Source of the DNA: an uncultured Planctomycetaceae bacterium
GTDB lineage: Bacteria; Planctomycetota; Planctomycetia; Pirellulales; UBA1268
Direction of reading: 5' to 3'
Assembly (NCBI GenBank): GCA_937926325.1
Contig: CALAZQ010000407.1
Location: 1 to 6,615, forward strand
Length of the DNA: 6,615 nucleotides
The notes beneath the pieces were generated by a model, which was not told the DNA's origin, made no database searches, and saw nothing but the letters and a program-made list of their open reading frames with translations. Of this stretch, positions 1 through 5,673 are shown piece by piece. A program made the translations under genes and the position numbers. The stretch's first letter is position 1; the number at the start of each line of letters is the position of its first letter.

Positions 1-1
1 G

Positions 2-124
2 GCGGCGAGCGTCGGGGCCGGCATGAGCATCTGGGCGAACGTCGGCTGGATCGGCGTCGGACTGGTGGCGGCCCTGCTGGTGCTGGCAGCGGTTGTACCG
101 GCCCGCCAGCGACCGGCTGCGTAA
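2..124 (+). CDS. C-terminal end of a membrane protein, probably a transporter (partial)
   Basis: This is the last 40 codons of a gene that begins before the window; the reading frame is open from base 2 and stops with TAA at 122-124. The visible peptide has a Gly/Ala/Trp-rich stretch followed by about 20 strongly hydrophobic residues (GWIGVGLVAALLVLAAVVPA) and a short basic tail (RQRPAA). That is the pattern of a last transmembrane helix with a cytoplasmic end, as in MFS-type transporters. The hydrophobic helix is seen directly; the transporter assignment is only an inference from the tail. If it is a permease, it could in principle serve the sugar genes further right, but two unrelated-looking genes lie between and nothing here links them. 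Confidence 0.6.
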   Translation, partial: AASVGAGMSIWANVGWIGVGLVAALLVLAAVVPARQRPAA

Positions 125-139
125 CGAGCCGGCGGAGTA

Positions 140-667
140 ATGCCCTACCAAGACTCGCTGCCACTGCTGGTCGGCTGCCTGGTTGCTGCGGGACTTTTCG
201 TCTGGCTCTGGCGGCTGGCGGGGCAGTCGATCTGGCTGGGGTTGGCTTTGGCCGTGGGGGCTGTCGGCATTGCAGCGGCTACTGTTGACCACCTCACCAT
301 CACCGACCGCGAGGAGCTGGAACTGCTGCTGCCGCGGCTGGCGAAAGCGGTCCAGGCGAAGGATCTTCCGACGGTCCTGGCGAGTATCGCCCCCGAGGTG
401 CGGCCGGTGCGGCGGCAGGCCGAAGACGCCGTCAAGCGATTCCAGCCCAGCCAGGTCGTGATCACCAAGCTTGAGGTGGAGGTGGACCAGACGAGAGCGC
501 CGTTGACGGCTGTAGCCGAACTGCTCGTGCGGGTGAGCGGCCGGATTGCCGAGCAGAATGAAGCAACAGGCATCGTCGCCGCGACGGTAACCCTGGAAAA
601 ACGTGACCGCTGGCTTGTCACCGACTGTGTGGTCAGGCCGGCCGAGCCACTTGGCGGGAGACGGTAG
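140..667 (+). CDS. Small two-helix membrane protein with a soluble C-terminal domain, function unknown
   Basis: This encodes 175 residues that I do not recognise as a named family. Residues about 7-25 and 29-48 are two hydrophobic helices joined by a short polar turn. They are followed by a soluble domain (about 52-168) with an acidic/basic helix (TDREELELLLPRLAKAVQAKDL) and alternating beta-type segments (VVITKLEVEV, LTAVAELLVRV, IVAATVTLEKRDRWLVTDCVV). The helix-then-curved-sheet order, including a 'W-LV-D' final strand, resembles NTF2/SnoaL-like folds, but this is a pattern guess and no catalytic residues stand out. The start at 140 is supported by a purine-rich GGCGGAG just upstream (131-137), although the spacing to ATG is very short. 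It begins 15 bases after the preceding stop, so it is probably co-transcribed with the transporter-like gene. Confidence 0.75.
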   Translation: MPYQDSLPLLVGCLVAAGLFVWLWRLAGQSIWLGLALAVGAVGIAAATVDHLTITDREELELLLPRLAKAVQAKDLPTVLASIAPEVRPVRRQAEDAVKRFQPSQVVITKLEVEVDQTRAPLTAVAELLVRVSGRIAEQNEATGIVAATVTLEKRDRWLVTDCVVRPAEPLGGRR

Positions 668-676
668 GCAGGCGGA

Positions 677-707
677 GGCCGGTCGGGCTGCATGTCAGCC
701 GCCGGCC
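677..707. terminator. GC-rich hairpin between convergent genes, possible bidirectional terminator
   Basis: The outer arms GGCCGG (677-682) and CCGGCC (702-707) pair perfectly, and the inner arms GGCTG (686-690) and CAGCC (696-700) close a five-base loop. The hairpin lies in the 55-base gap between two genes that end facing each other (stops at 667 and 723). No clear T-run follows on either strand, so it is not a canonical intrinsic terminator. It may instead block read-through or protect mRNA 3' ends. Confidence 0.45.
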
Positions 708-722
708 CCCGCTGCCACCGTC

Positions 723-1826
723 TCACAGCGCAGGCTGCCCACCGAGCAGGCTGCTGGCATTGAAGGCGTTGTCAAACGGCAGTCCGAGGTCGGCCATGAG
801 GCTGCGGTAGTCGTCAACATGCTGTGAAAGTGCCTCGCAAATTGCCGGGTCGTCGGCAAGTTCACGGCTTGCCAAGAGTCTCTGCTGCCAAGCGGTCAGG
901 CCCTCTTCGTAGGCAGCCTGGGCTGCCTCTGGCTCACCTGATGCAATAGCCTGGGCGGCTCGAGCCAAGGCCGCACGGGCCCGCAGGCCCGCAGGCGCTG
1001 ATGAGAATTCAGCGATCGCCCGCCAGTGGTCAAAATTGATCACCTCGCGGCACCGGGCAATCGCCGCAGCGTTTGCCTCAGCGTCCGCCAACAGACGACA
1101 AAGACCGACCGCTTCGCTCCGGGCCGGTTCGGCGAGTACTTCAGCCGTGTCCAGCCAGGAGACCTCCAGGATTTTTTCAGCAGCCTCAGCCGCCTCGGCT
1201 TCAGCCGCTGATCGCTGCTCGGTCGGAATGACAAGGGCCGCCTGCTGGGCCGGTGTCAGCTGCAGCCGTCGCAGCTGCTGCAGGCCAAGCCGCTGTGGTG
1301 CGAGCATTGCTTCGAGACGGGCTTCAATGGCGTTAGCCCGCTCCCGCTCAGCAGTCAGCATCCAGAGTCGCAGCGTTCCACTGGATGTGCTGATTGGCGT
1401 AAACGTGAGGTCACCGGCCGCCGCGGCCGCAGTCTGCCAGGCGGCCAGCGTGTCGGAGCCAAAATCTCCCCGGTTCTCCAGATCGGTGGCCTGACGGATG
1501 GCCGTGAACATGGGGCCTGCTGCCTCAATCAAAGGCTGACCGGCAGCCGGTGGCTGCGTGACGGCATTCGGCACAAAGCTGGCCACCGACTGTCTCATCA
1601 GCGAGCGACTGGCCGCCGCCGTATCGAGCATGGCGGCCGGCATCTGGGCAAACGCGTAAAGCAGCCCCGTGATGACCATGCAGATACCGAGGATAACTTC
1701 CTCGGTCAGCAACAGCCGACTGGGGTGCACCAACTCGTCGGTCACGTCGGCAATCGGCAGATGGGCGTGGTGGCCTGAGTGGGCCTGGTGCTTGCGGCTG
1801 CCCAGCCGCGAGGTGGCGAAGAACAT
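723..1826 (-). CDS. Single-pass membrane-anchored protein with His-rich N-terminus, function unknown
   Basis: This encodes 367 residues from the chosen start. The N-terminal ~40 residues are polar with a histidine cluster (RKHQAHSGHHAHLP, about 11-24). One hydrophobic segment follows (about 43-66, VILGICMVITGLLYAFA), then roughly 300 mostly helical, Ala/Glu/Arg-rich residues, with likely coiled-coil or TPR-like helices at about 160-260 and 280-320 (for example AAQAAYEEGLTAWQQRLLASREL). No enzyme motif is visible. The frame stays open to 1982, but the start at 1826 is preferred: GAAAGGA sits about eight bases upstream, and the N-terminus beyond it reads like untranslated sequence (Cys/Arg-rich, with RNA structure). 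The gene is convergent with the small membrane protein on its right-hand end and is separated from the upstream aldolase-like gene by a terminator, so it should have its own promoter. I do not recognise the family; it resembles the lineage-specific membrane hypotheticals common in planctomycetes. Confidence 0.75.
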   Translation of the reverse strand: MFFATSRLGSRKHQAHSGHHAHLPIADVTDELVHPSRLLLTEEVILGICMVITGLLYAFAQMPAAMLDTAAASRSLMRQSVASFVPNAVTQPPAAGQPLIEAAGPMFTAIRQATDLENRGDFGSDTLAAWQTAAAAAGDLTFTPISTSSGTLRLWMLTAERERANAIEARLEAMLAPQRLGLQQLRRLQLTPAQQAALVIPTEQRSAAEAEAAEAAEKILEVSWLDTAEVLAEPARSEAVGLCRLLADAEANAAAIARCREVINFDHWRAIAEFSSAPAGLRARAALARAAQAIASGEPEAAQAAYEEGLTAWQQRLLASRELADDPAICEALSQHVDDYRSLMADLGLPFDNAFNASSLLGGQPAL

Positions 1827-1907
1827 GTCAGGGGTCCTTTCTGACGAGAAGAGCGGCAGCCGCTTCGAGATGCGCTGCCGAAACCGCAAGGCGGCCGACG
1901 CGGTGGC

Positions 1908-1938
1908 CGATCGGCACGCCCCTGACAGGTGCCGACCG
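1908..1938 (-). promoter_or_regulatory. Leader hairpin whose loop is complementary to the start region of the 1826 gene
   Basis: Read on the minus strand, bases 1938-1929 pair with 1917-1908 over 10 bp, including one G-U that would be an A-C mismatch on the plus strand; this favours a structure made in the minus-strand transcript. The 11-base loop contains UGUCAGGGG (1927-1919). That is perfectly complementary to CCCCUGACA at 1834-1826, which runs from the Shine-Dalgarno AGGA (1838-1835) into the A of the start codon. Pairing would form a pseudoknot hiding the ribosome entry site. The structure is seen in sequence; its role and the transcription start are not known. Confidence 0.4.
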
Positions 1939-1962
1939 ATCGCGTCGCAAAACTGTAGGCAG

Positions 1963-1993
1963 CACCGCTGCTTATTGGCCAAACACCGCTGCT
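1963..1993. repeat. Direct repeat CACCGCTGCT, two copies 21 bp apart
   Basis: Perfect 10-base copies lie at 1963-1972 and 1984-1993, with start-to-start spacing of 21 bp (two helical turns). On the minus strand they read AGCAGCGGTG and lie upstream of the 1826 gene, between the terminator and the leader hairpin. This is where a promoter or a tandem protein-binding site is expected. Weak promoter-like matches overlap it on the minus strand (TTGGCC at 1982-1977 and TACAGT further downstream), but they are too degenerate to call. Confidence 0.35.
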
Positions 1994-2010
1994 AAGACGC
2001 TCAGGCCCGG

Positions 2011-2044
2011 CAAAACCCAGCTGTTGGCCCGCTGGACAGTTGGG
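2011..2044 (-). terminator. Rho-independent-type terminator of the aldolase-like gene
   Basis: On the minus strand, CCCAACTGT (2044-2036) pairs with ACAGCTGGG (2024-2016) across an 11-base loop. There is one A-C mismatch in the nine-base stem, and TTTTG (2015-2011) follows directly. It begins about 15 bases beyond the stop codon of the aldolase-like gene. Position, stem and T-run all fit transcription termination on the minus strand, although the T-run is short. Confidence 0.6.
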
Positions 2045-2059
2045 CCGACCACAAGTTTT

Positions 2060-3148
2060 TCAACTGGTGTAGGCCGACTCGGTGGAGGTGCGGACCAGAT
2101 CGTCCGTCAGCGGGCGATGGGGCGGAATGCCGGCCGTCTCGAGGTGGCCGTGGTAGGCCCGCACTCCCTCCTCGGCCGAAAGTTCCTCATCGGCCACCGC
2201 CCGCAGGAATCGGACAAAGGCCCGTTGGTCCTCGGCAGCGTTGATCTTGCGGCCGAACAGGGCGACCCGGGCCCCGTGTCGCTTGGCATCGGCCACCAGG
2301 GCGAAGGCGTCGTGGGTGGTGCCGGCACTGCCGCCGAGGATGCCGACCACCAGGCTGCGGTCATAGCTGGCCAGTTGCTCCATCACCGTCGGGCCGAGAT
2401 AGGGGATCTTCAAAAAGATCGGCCGGCCGGACGCCGGCACGCCGGCCAGGCAGCGGACGACATGGTCGGCAAGAAAGCGATCGAGGGTGGCCGGTGGGCT
2501 GTTTCGGCGGCCGTCGGGGTCGCGGATGCAGTTGGGATAGAAGACCTCAAGAAAGTGCTGAAAGCCCTGCTGCTCGGCGGTGATGCGGAACTCGCGATAG
2601 GCGGTCAGCATCGCCCGGTCAGCCTCGGCGTCGTCGTTGAGCGTGAGGGAAAACAGGCCAAGGTTCGCCCCGGGTACTCGGTCGGGGTCGGTCTGCCGGC
2701 TGCGGGCAGCGGGGCTGCGGCTGCCTTCGACGCAGCCGTACTGGGCCTGGTGGATGGTGCAGGTTGAAAAGGGCAGGGCCGGCTGCTTGCCGTAGCGGCC
2801 GGTCCCGGTCGCCAGCCAGATGTCGGTGGTGTCGTTGAGCCGGACGGCAGGGGTGACCGGCGAGTTGGCGAACAGCCCCTCATCGATCGTCAGCACGCCA
2901 CTGGTGCTGCCGCTCATCAACATGATGTCGACATGGCCGTCGGCGACGATGCCGCGAATCTGTTCGCGGTAGGCCTCGATCGACCGGAACGGCCCGGCCA
3001 GTGGATCGGCCCCCGGTTTCAGTCCGGGGGCGGCCAAGCCAAAGGCCATGTCGGCATCCTTGGCATCGGCGATGATGAAGTCGCGACAGCCAGCGTCAGA
3101 CAGAATGCGGGCCAGCTTGGTGTCGAGTGATTTTTGAACGGTTGTCAT
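2060..3148 (-). CDS. Class I aldolase-like TIM-barrel protein (putative sugar-phosphate aldolase)
   Basis: This encodes 362 residues. The sequence alternates hydrophobic strands and amphipathic helices as a TIM barrel does: FIIADAK (24-30), DIMLMSGSTSG (74-84), FLEVFYP (199-205), PIFLKIPYLGP (243-253), VVGILGGSAGT (267-277), ARVALFGRKIN (293-303). The late pair of a glycine-rich 'GGSAGT' loop and a 'GRKI' strand end is the phosphate-binding arrangement of DhnA/DeoC-type class I aldolases. Lys247, in the 'FLKIPY' strand, is where a Schiff-base lysine would sit. The assignment is therefore by pattern, not by close similarity; substrate is unknown. The start at 3148 (MTTVQKSL) is chosen because the upstream open frame to 3343 overlaps the divergent promoter region and looks noncoding. 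There is no clear Shine-Dalgarno. The gene is divergent from the isomerase-regulator-kinase genes, suggesting shared control and a role in cleaving the ketose phosphate they would make. It could also be a non-catalytic or differently acting barrel protein. Confidence 0.6.
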   Translation of the reverse strand: MTTVQKSLDTKLARILSDAGCRDFIIADAKDADMAFGLAAPGLKPGADPLAGPFRSIEAYREQIRGIVADGHVDIMLMSGSTSGVLTIDEGLFANSPVTPAVRLNDTTDIWLATGTGRYGKQPALPFSTCTIHQAQYGCVEGSRSPAARSRQTDPDRVPGANLGLFSLTLNDDAEADRAMLTAYREFRITAEQQGFQHFLEVFYPNCIRDPDGRRNSPPATLDRFLADHVVRCLAGVPASGRPIFLKIPYLGPTVMEQLASYDRSLVVGILGGSAGTTHDAFALVADAKRHGARVALFGRKINAAEDQRAFVRFLRAVADEELSAEEGVRAYHGHLETAGIPPHRPLTDDLVRTSTESAYTS

Positions 3149-3230
3149 GGCATGGAGGGGTGGGAGGCTGCCTGCAGGGAAGGCGTGCCTGCGATCGTAG
3201 CAGCAGGCGGGCACCGCTCCCGCTGGGCTA

Positions 3231-3264
3231 ATTGAAAATTGTAAAACTTTTACGGAAAAACAAT
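3231..3264. promoter_or_regulatory. AT-rich operator/promoter patch between the divergent sugar genes
   Basis: This is a sharply AT-rich island in otherwise GC-rich DNA, in the 193-base gap between the aldolase-like and isomerase genes. It contains the palindrome GTAAAACTTTTAC (3241-3253; six-base arms, one central base), flanked by ATTGT (3238-3242) and ACAAT (3260-3264). Two GAAAA motifs start at 3234 and 3255, 21 bp apart in the same direction, the spacing typical of AraC-family half-sites. The regulator encoded two genes to the right is of that class, so this is the natural candidate operator. On the minus strand TACAAT (3243-3238) could serve as a -10 element for the aldolase-like gene, without a good -35 element. 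Binding is inferred only. Confidence 0.5.
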
Positions 3265-3341
3265 CGCCTGTGTCGTTAGGCTCAGAAGCCGATCGGGCGG
3301 TCTGCTCGATACCCCCATCCCCTAAGTACAGGACGTTCGGC

Positions 3342-4379
3342 ATGGCTGCGGCGGCGTATCGCTTTTCTCTTGGCCCCTGGAACCTCGGTCAGGGTGCCGA
3401 TCCCTTCGGTCCTCCGGTTCGGCCCGAGGTCTCGTTTGATGACGTGCTCGACATTGCTGTTGGCCTCGGCTTCGAGGGAATTCAGCTGCATGACGATGAC
3501 GCGGTGCCCGACCTCGAAGACCTGTCGGCCGATCAGATCATCAAGCAGGCCGAAGCCCTGCGGACGAAGCTGGCTGACCGGGGACTGGTGGCCGAGTTCA
3601 TCGCGCCGCGGCTCTGGGAGCATCCCACCGGCATCGACGGTGGCTACACCGCGAACGACCCGGCCGCCCGCCACTGGGCAATCGAGCGGTCAAAGCGGGC
3701 GGTCGACATCGCCGCCGCGCTCGGCATCGATCTGCTGGTGCTCTGGCCGGCCCGTGAAGGCACGGCAGTGCGGGAGAGCAAGGACCCGATCCGGGCCTCC
3801 GCCCAGTTGCTTGAGGCGATCGATGCCATCCTCGCCCACCATCCCCAGATTCGCATCGCCATCGAGCCCAAGCCCAACGAGCCGGTCGACCACGCCTTTC
3901 TGCCGACCATCGGCCATGCTCTCGCCCTCGGCAGCCGGGCAGCTGATCCGGCCCGGGTTGGGGTGTTGATTGAGTCGGCCCATGCGATCCTCGCCGGCCT
4001 CGATGCCTCCGATGAGATGGGCTTTGCCTTGGCAGCCGACAAGCTCTGGAGTGTCCATCTCAATGACCAGAACGGACTGAAGTTTGATCAGGACAAGGTC
4101 TTTGGAGCGGCGAATCTGCGGGGAGCCTTCGACCAGGTTCGGGTGCTCGAGGCGGCTGACTATGCGGCCACAGGCCGGTTTGTCGGCTTTGATGTGAAGG
4201 CCCAGCGTACCCAGGCCGCCGAGCGGGCGACCGCCCACCTGGCAACCAGCAAGGCGATCTTCGAGCGGCTTGTCGACAAGGCCCGCAGCTTCCCCGACGA
4301 CGCGGTGGCAGCAGCCATCGCTGAGCGGGACTATGAGGCGGTCGAACGACTGGTGTTGGAGCACTTGCTCGGAGGCTGA
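3342..4379 (+). CDS. xylA: Xylose isomerase-type sugar isomerase (XylA family, actinobacterial-like class)
   Basis: This encodes 345 residues, expected to interconvert an aldose and a ketose (D-xylose to D-xylulose in the family) with two divalent metals. The match to XylA runs end to end: 'DPFGPPVRP' near the N-terminus, catalytic His50/Asp53 in LHDDDAVP, TAND (103-106), Trp135 in LWPAREG, Glu175/Lys177 in IEPKPNEP, Glu211/His214 in ESAH, Asp249/Asp251 in KFDQD, Asp284 in GFDVKAQRT, and a C-terminal EHLLGG. Two positions differ from Streptomyces XylA: the metal ligand in HIDLN (Asp245 there) is His239 in SVHLN, and the substrate-pocket Phe94 equivalent is Trp92. The protein is about 40 residues shorter than the ~388-residue enzymes, mainly in the C-terminal arm. 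The start at 3342 has AGGA eight bases upstream; the upstream frame from 3270 reads as noncoding. It leads the operon with the XylR-type gene. The symbol is by homology; the true sugar may not be xylose. Confidence 0.85.
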   Translation: MAAAAYRFSLGPWNLGQGADPFGPPVRPEVSFDDVLDIAVGLGFEGIQLHDDDAVPDLEDLSADQIIKQAEALRTKLADRGLVAEFIAPRLWEHPTGIDGGYTANDPAARHWAIERSKRAVDIAAALGIDLLVLWPAREGTAVRESKDPIRASAQLLEAIDAILAHHPQIRIAIEPKPNEPVDHAFLPTIGHALALGSRAADPARVGVLIESAHAILAGLDASDEMGFALAADKLWSVHLNDQNGLKFDQDKVFGAANLRGAFDQVRVLEAADYAATGRFVGFDVKAQRTQAAERATAHLATSKAIFERLVDKARSFPDDAVAAAIAERDYEAVERLVLEHLLGG

Positions 4380-4380
4380 G

Positions 4381-5583
4381 ATGCAGCGGTCAGCGGATGA
4401 CCCGAACGGTGCGAAGCGGCGTCCGCTGGTGGCGGTCATTCTCGACGCTTCGCGTCCCTATGACCGGCTGATCATCGGCGGCGTTGCCAGCTTTGCCCGC
4501 GAGCAGACAAGTTGGTGCCTCTATGTTGAAGAGGACCCGCTGCAAAAGCTGCCCGACCTGGCCAGTTGGCATGGCGACGGCATCATCGCCAACTTTGACG
4601 ACCGCCGAGTGGCGGCGGCGATTCGCGGGCTGAACCTTCCAATCGTCGGGGTGGGCGGGGGGTACGGCTGGTACGACCCAGCCTCGGGCATTCCCTATGT
4701 CTATACCGACAATGCCGAAATCGCCCGGCAGGCGGCTGCTCACCTGCTGGCCTGTGGCTTCGACCAGTTCGCCTATTACGGCTGCCCGCGGACCAGGACG
4801 ACAGGCTGGTCGGAGGAGCGGGGCGAGGCCTTTCACGTGGCCTGTCGGCAGGCGGGCAAGCCCTGCGAAGTCTTCGTGGGCCGGCACCGCACGCCCCGCC
4901 GCTGGGAGGCCTTGCAGCAGGAACTGGCCGACTGGCTGATCGGCCTGCCCAAGCCGGTGGGCCTGATGGCCTGCAATGATGCCCGGGCCCGTTATGTGCT
5001 TGAAGCCTGTCGGCTGGCTGGGCTGAAGGTGCCCGATGATGTGGCCGTGATCGGCGTCGACAACGACGAGATGATTTGCGAACTGACCGATCCGCCCCTG
5101 TCGAGCGTCGATCAGGCTGCCCGGCGGGTTGGCTATGAGGCGGCCCGGCTGCTTGCCGGCGGCCTGACTGGAGGACGGAAGCCACCGCCGTTGAGAACGG
5201 TTGTTCCACCGGTGGGCGTTGTCACCCGGGCCTCGACCGACACGATGGCCACGAGCGACGAAACGGTGGTGCAGGTACTGCGGTCGCTGCGGGCCGACCC
5301 CCGCCAGAAGCCCGATGTCGAAGCCTTGGCCGGGCAGGCCTGCATCTCCCGTTCGACGCTCGAGAAGCGATTTCGGGGCGTGGTCGGCCGGTCGATTCAC
5401 CAGGAGCACATCCGGCTGAAGCTGGCAGTCGTGCGGCAGATGATTGCCGACACCGGCCTGCCGTTGAAGACAGTCGCCAGCCGCTGCGGCTTCAGTTCGG
5501 TGCAGTACATGACCAGCTTTTTGAGCCGGCACCTCGGCGCCACCCCGGCCCGGCTGCGGCAGGAGGAGCGGGCCCGGGAGTGA
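4381..5583 (+). CDS. xylR: XylR-type regulator: LacI-like sugar-binding domain fused to AraC-type DNA-binding domain
   Basis: This encodes 400 residues, colinear with E. coli XylR (392). The N-terminal domain (about 15-285) is a LacI/GalR-like periplasmic-binding fold with XylR hallmarks: DASRPYDR (22-29), YVEED (48-52), GDGIIANFDD (65-74), PIVGVGGGY (87-95), ACNDARAR (197-204), VAVIGVDNDE (221-230) and LSSVDQAARRVGYEAARLL. The C-terminal ~110 residues are an AraC-type pair of helix-turn-helices, first about 312-336 (ACISRSTLEKRF) and second about 359-386 (LKTVASRCGFSSVQYMTSF). It is expected to bind an aldopentose such as xylose and activate the neighbouring genes. The start at 4381 follows GGAGG (4371-4375) inside the end of the isomerase gene and lies one base after its stop, so translation is probably coupled and the regulator is part of the operon it controls. 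The longer frame from 4270 would overlap the isomerase by 110 bases and is rejected. Confidence 0.92.
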   Translation: MQRSADDPNGAKRRPLVAVILDASRPYDRLIIGGVASFAREQTSWCLYVEEDPLQKLPDLASWHGDGIIANFDDRRVAAAIRGLNLPIVGVGGGYGWYDPASGIPYVYTDNAEIARQAAAHLLACGFDQFAYYGCPRTRTTGWSEERGEAFHVACRQAGKPCEVFVGRHRTPRRWEALQQELADWLIGLPKPVGLMACNDARARYVLEACRLAGLKVPDDVAVIGVDNDEMICELTDPPLSSVDQAARRVGYEAARLLAGGLTGGRKPPPLRTVVPPVGVVTRASTDTMATSDETVVQVLRSLRADPRQKPDVEALAGQACISRSTLEKRFRGVVGRSIHQEHIRLKLAVVRQMIADTGLPLKTVASRCGFSSVQYMTSFLSRHLGATPARLRQEERARE

Positions 5584-5585
5584 GG

Positions 5586-5601
5586 CTGCCGCCGCCGGCA
5601 G
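5586..5601 (+). other. Short GC hairpin in the regulator-kinase gap
   Basis: CTGCCG (5586-5591) pairs perfectly with CGGCAG (5596-5601) around a four-base loop, starting three bases after the regulator stop. No T-run follows, so complete termination is unlikely. It could protect the upstream message or lower kinase expression relative to the regulator. The rest of the 90-base gap shows no convincing promoter. Confidence 0.3.
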
Positions 5602-5673
5602 GGTGCCGAGGGGACGTTGTTGTCGGAGCGGCCAAAGCTGAAACTGGCTGCTGATAAGGGAGAACCCAACACG

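Noticed and set aside
145..726. 193-codon minus-strand open frame opposite the small membrane protein
   Set aside because: It is Ser/Arg/Thr-rich without hydrophobic or domain structure; the plus-strand frame has two clean membrane helices, a start site and operon spacing.
1827..1982. N-terminal extension of the His-rich membrane protein to 1982
   Set aside because: The added 52 residues look noncoding (Cys/Arg/Ser-rich), overlap a strong RNA hairpin and the direct repeat, and the start at 1826 has a good GAAAGGA at the right distance.
2024..2767. 247-codon plus-strand open frame opposite the aldolase-like gene
   Set aside because: Its translation is Gly/Ala/Val/Arg-rich with no domain pattern, while the minus strand shows a coherent barrel protein; it also begins inside the minus-strand terminator.
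3207..3223. Small hairpin GCGGG/CCCGC in the aldolase-like leader
   Set aside because: A five-bp stem in GC-rich DNA is expected by chance and shows no link to the start region.
3149..3343. Extension of the aldolase-like protein to a start at 3343
   Set aside because: It would run through the AT-rich operator-like patch and overlap the isomerase start; the sequence has no barrel-like content.
4270..4380. Upstream start for the regulator at 4270
   Set aside because: It would overlap the isomerase by 110 bases and add residues absent from XylR proteins; the ATG at 4381 has GGAGG at proper spacing.
3690..4439. 249-codon minus-strand open frame opposite the isomerase
   Set aside because: The plus strand is an unmistakable XylA-family protein through this region.
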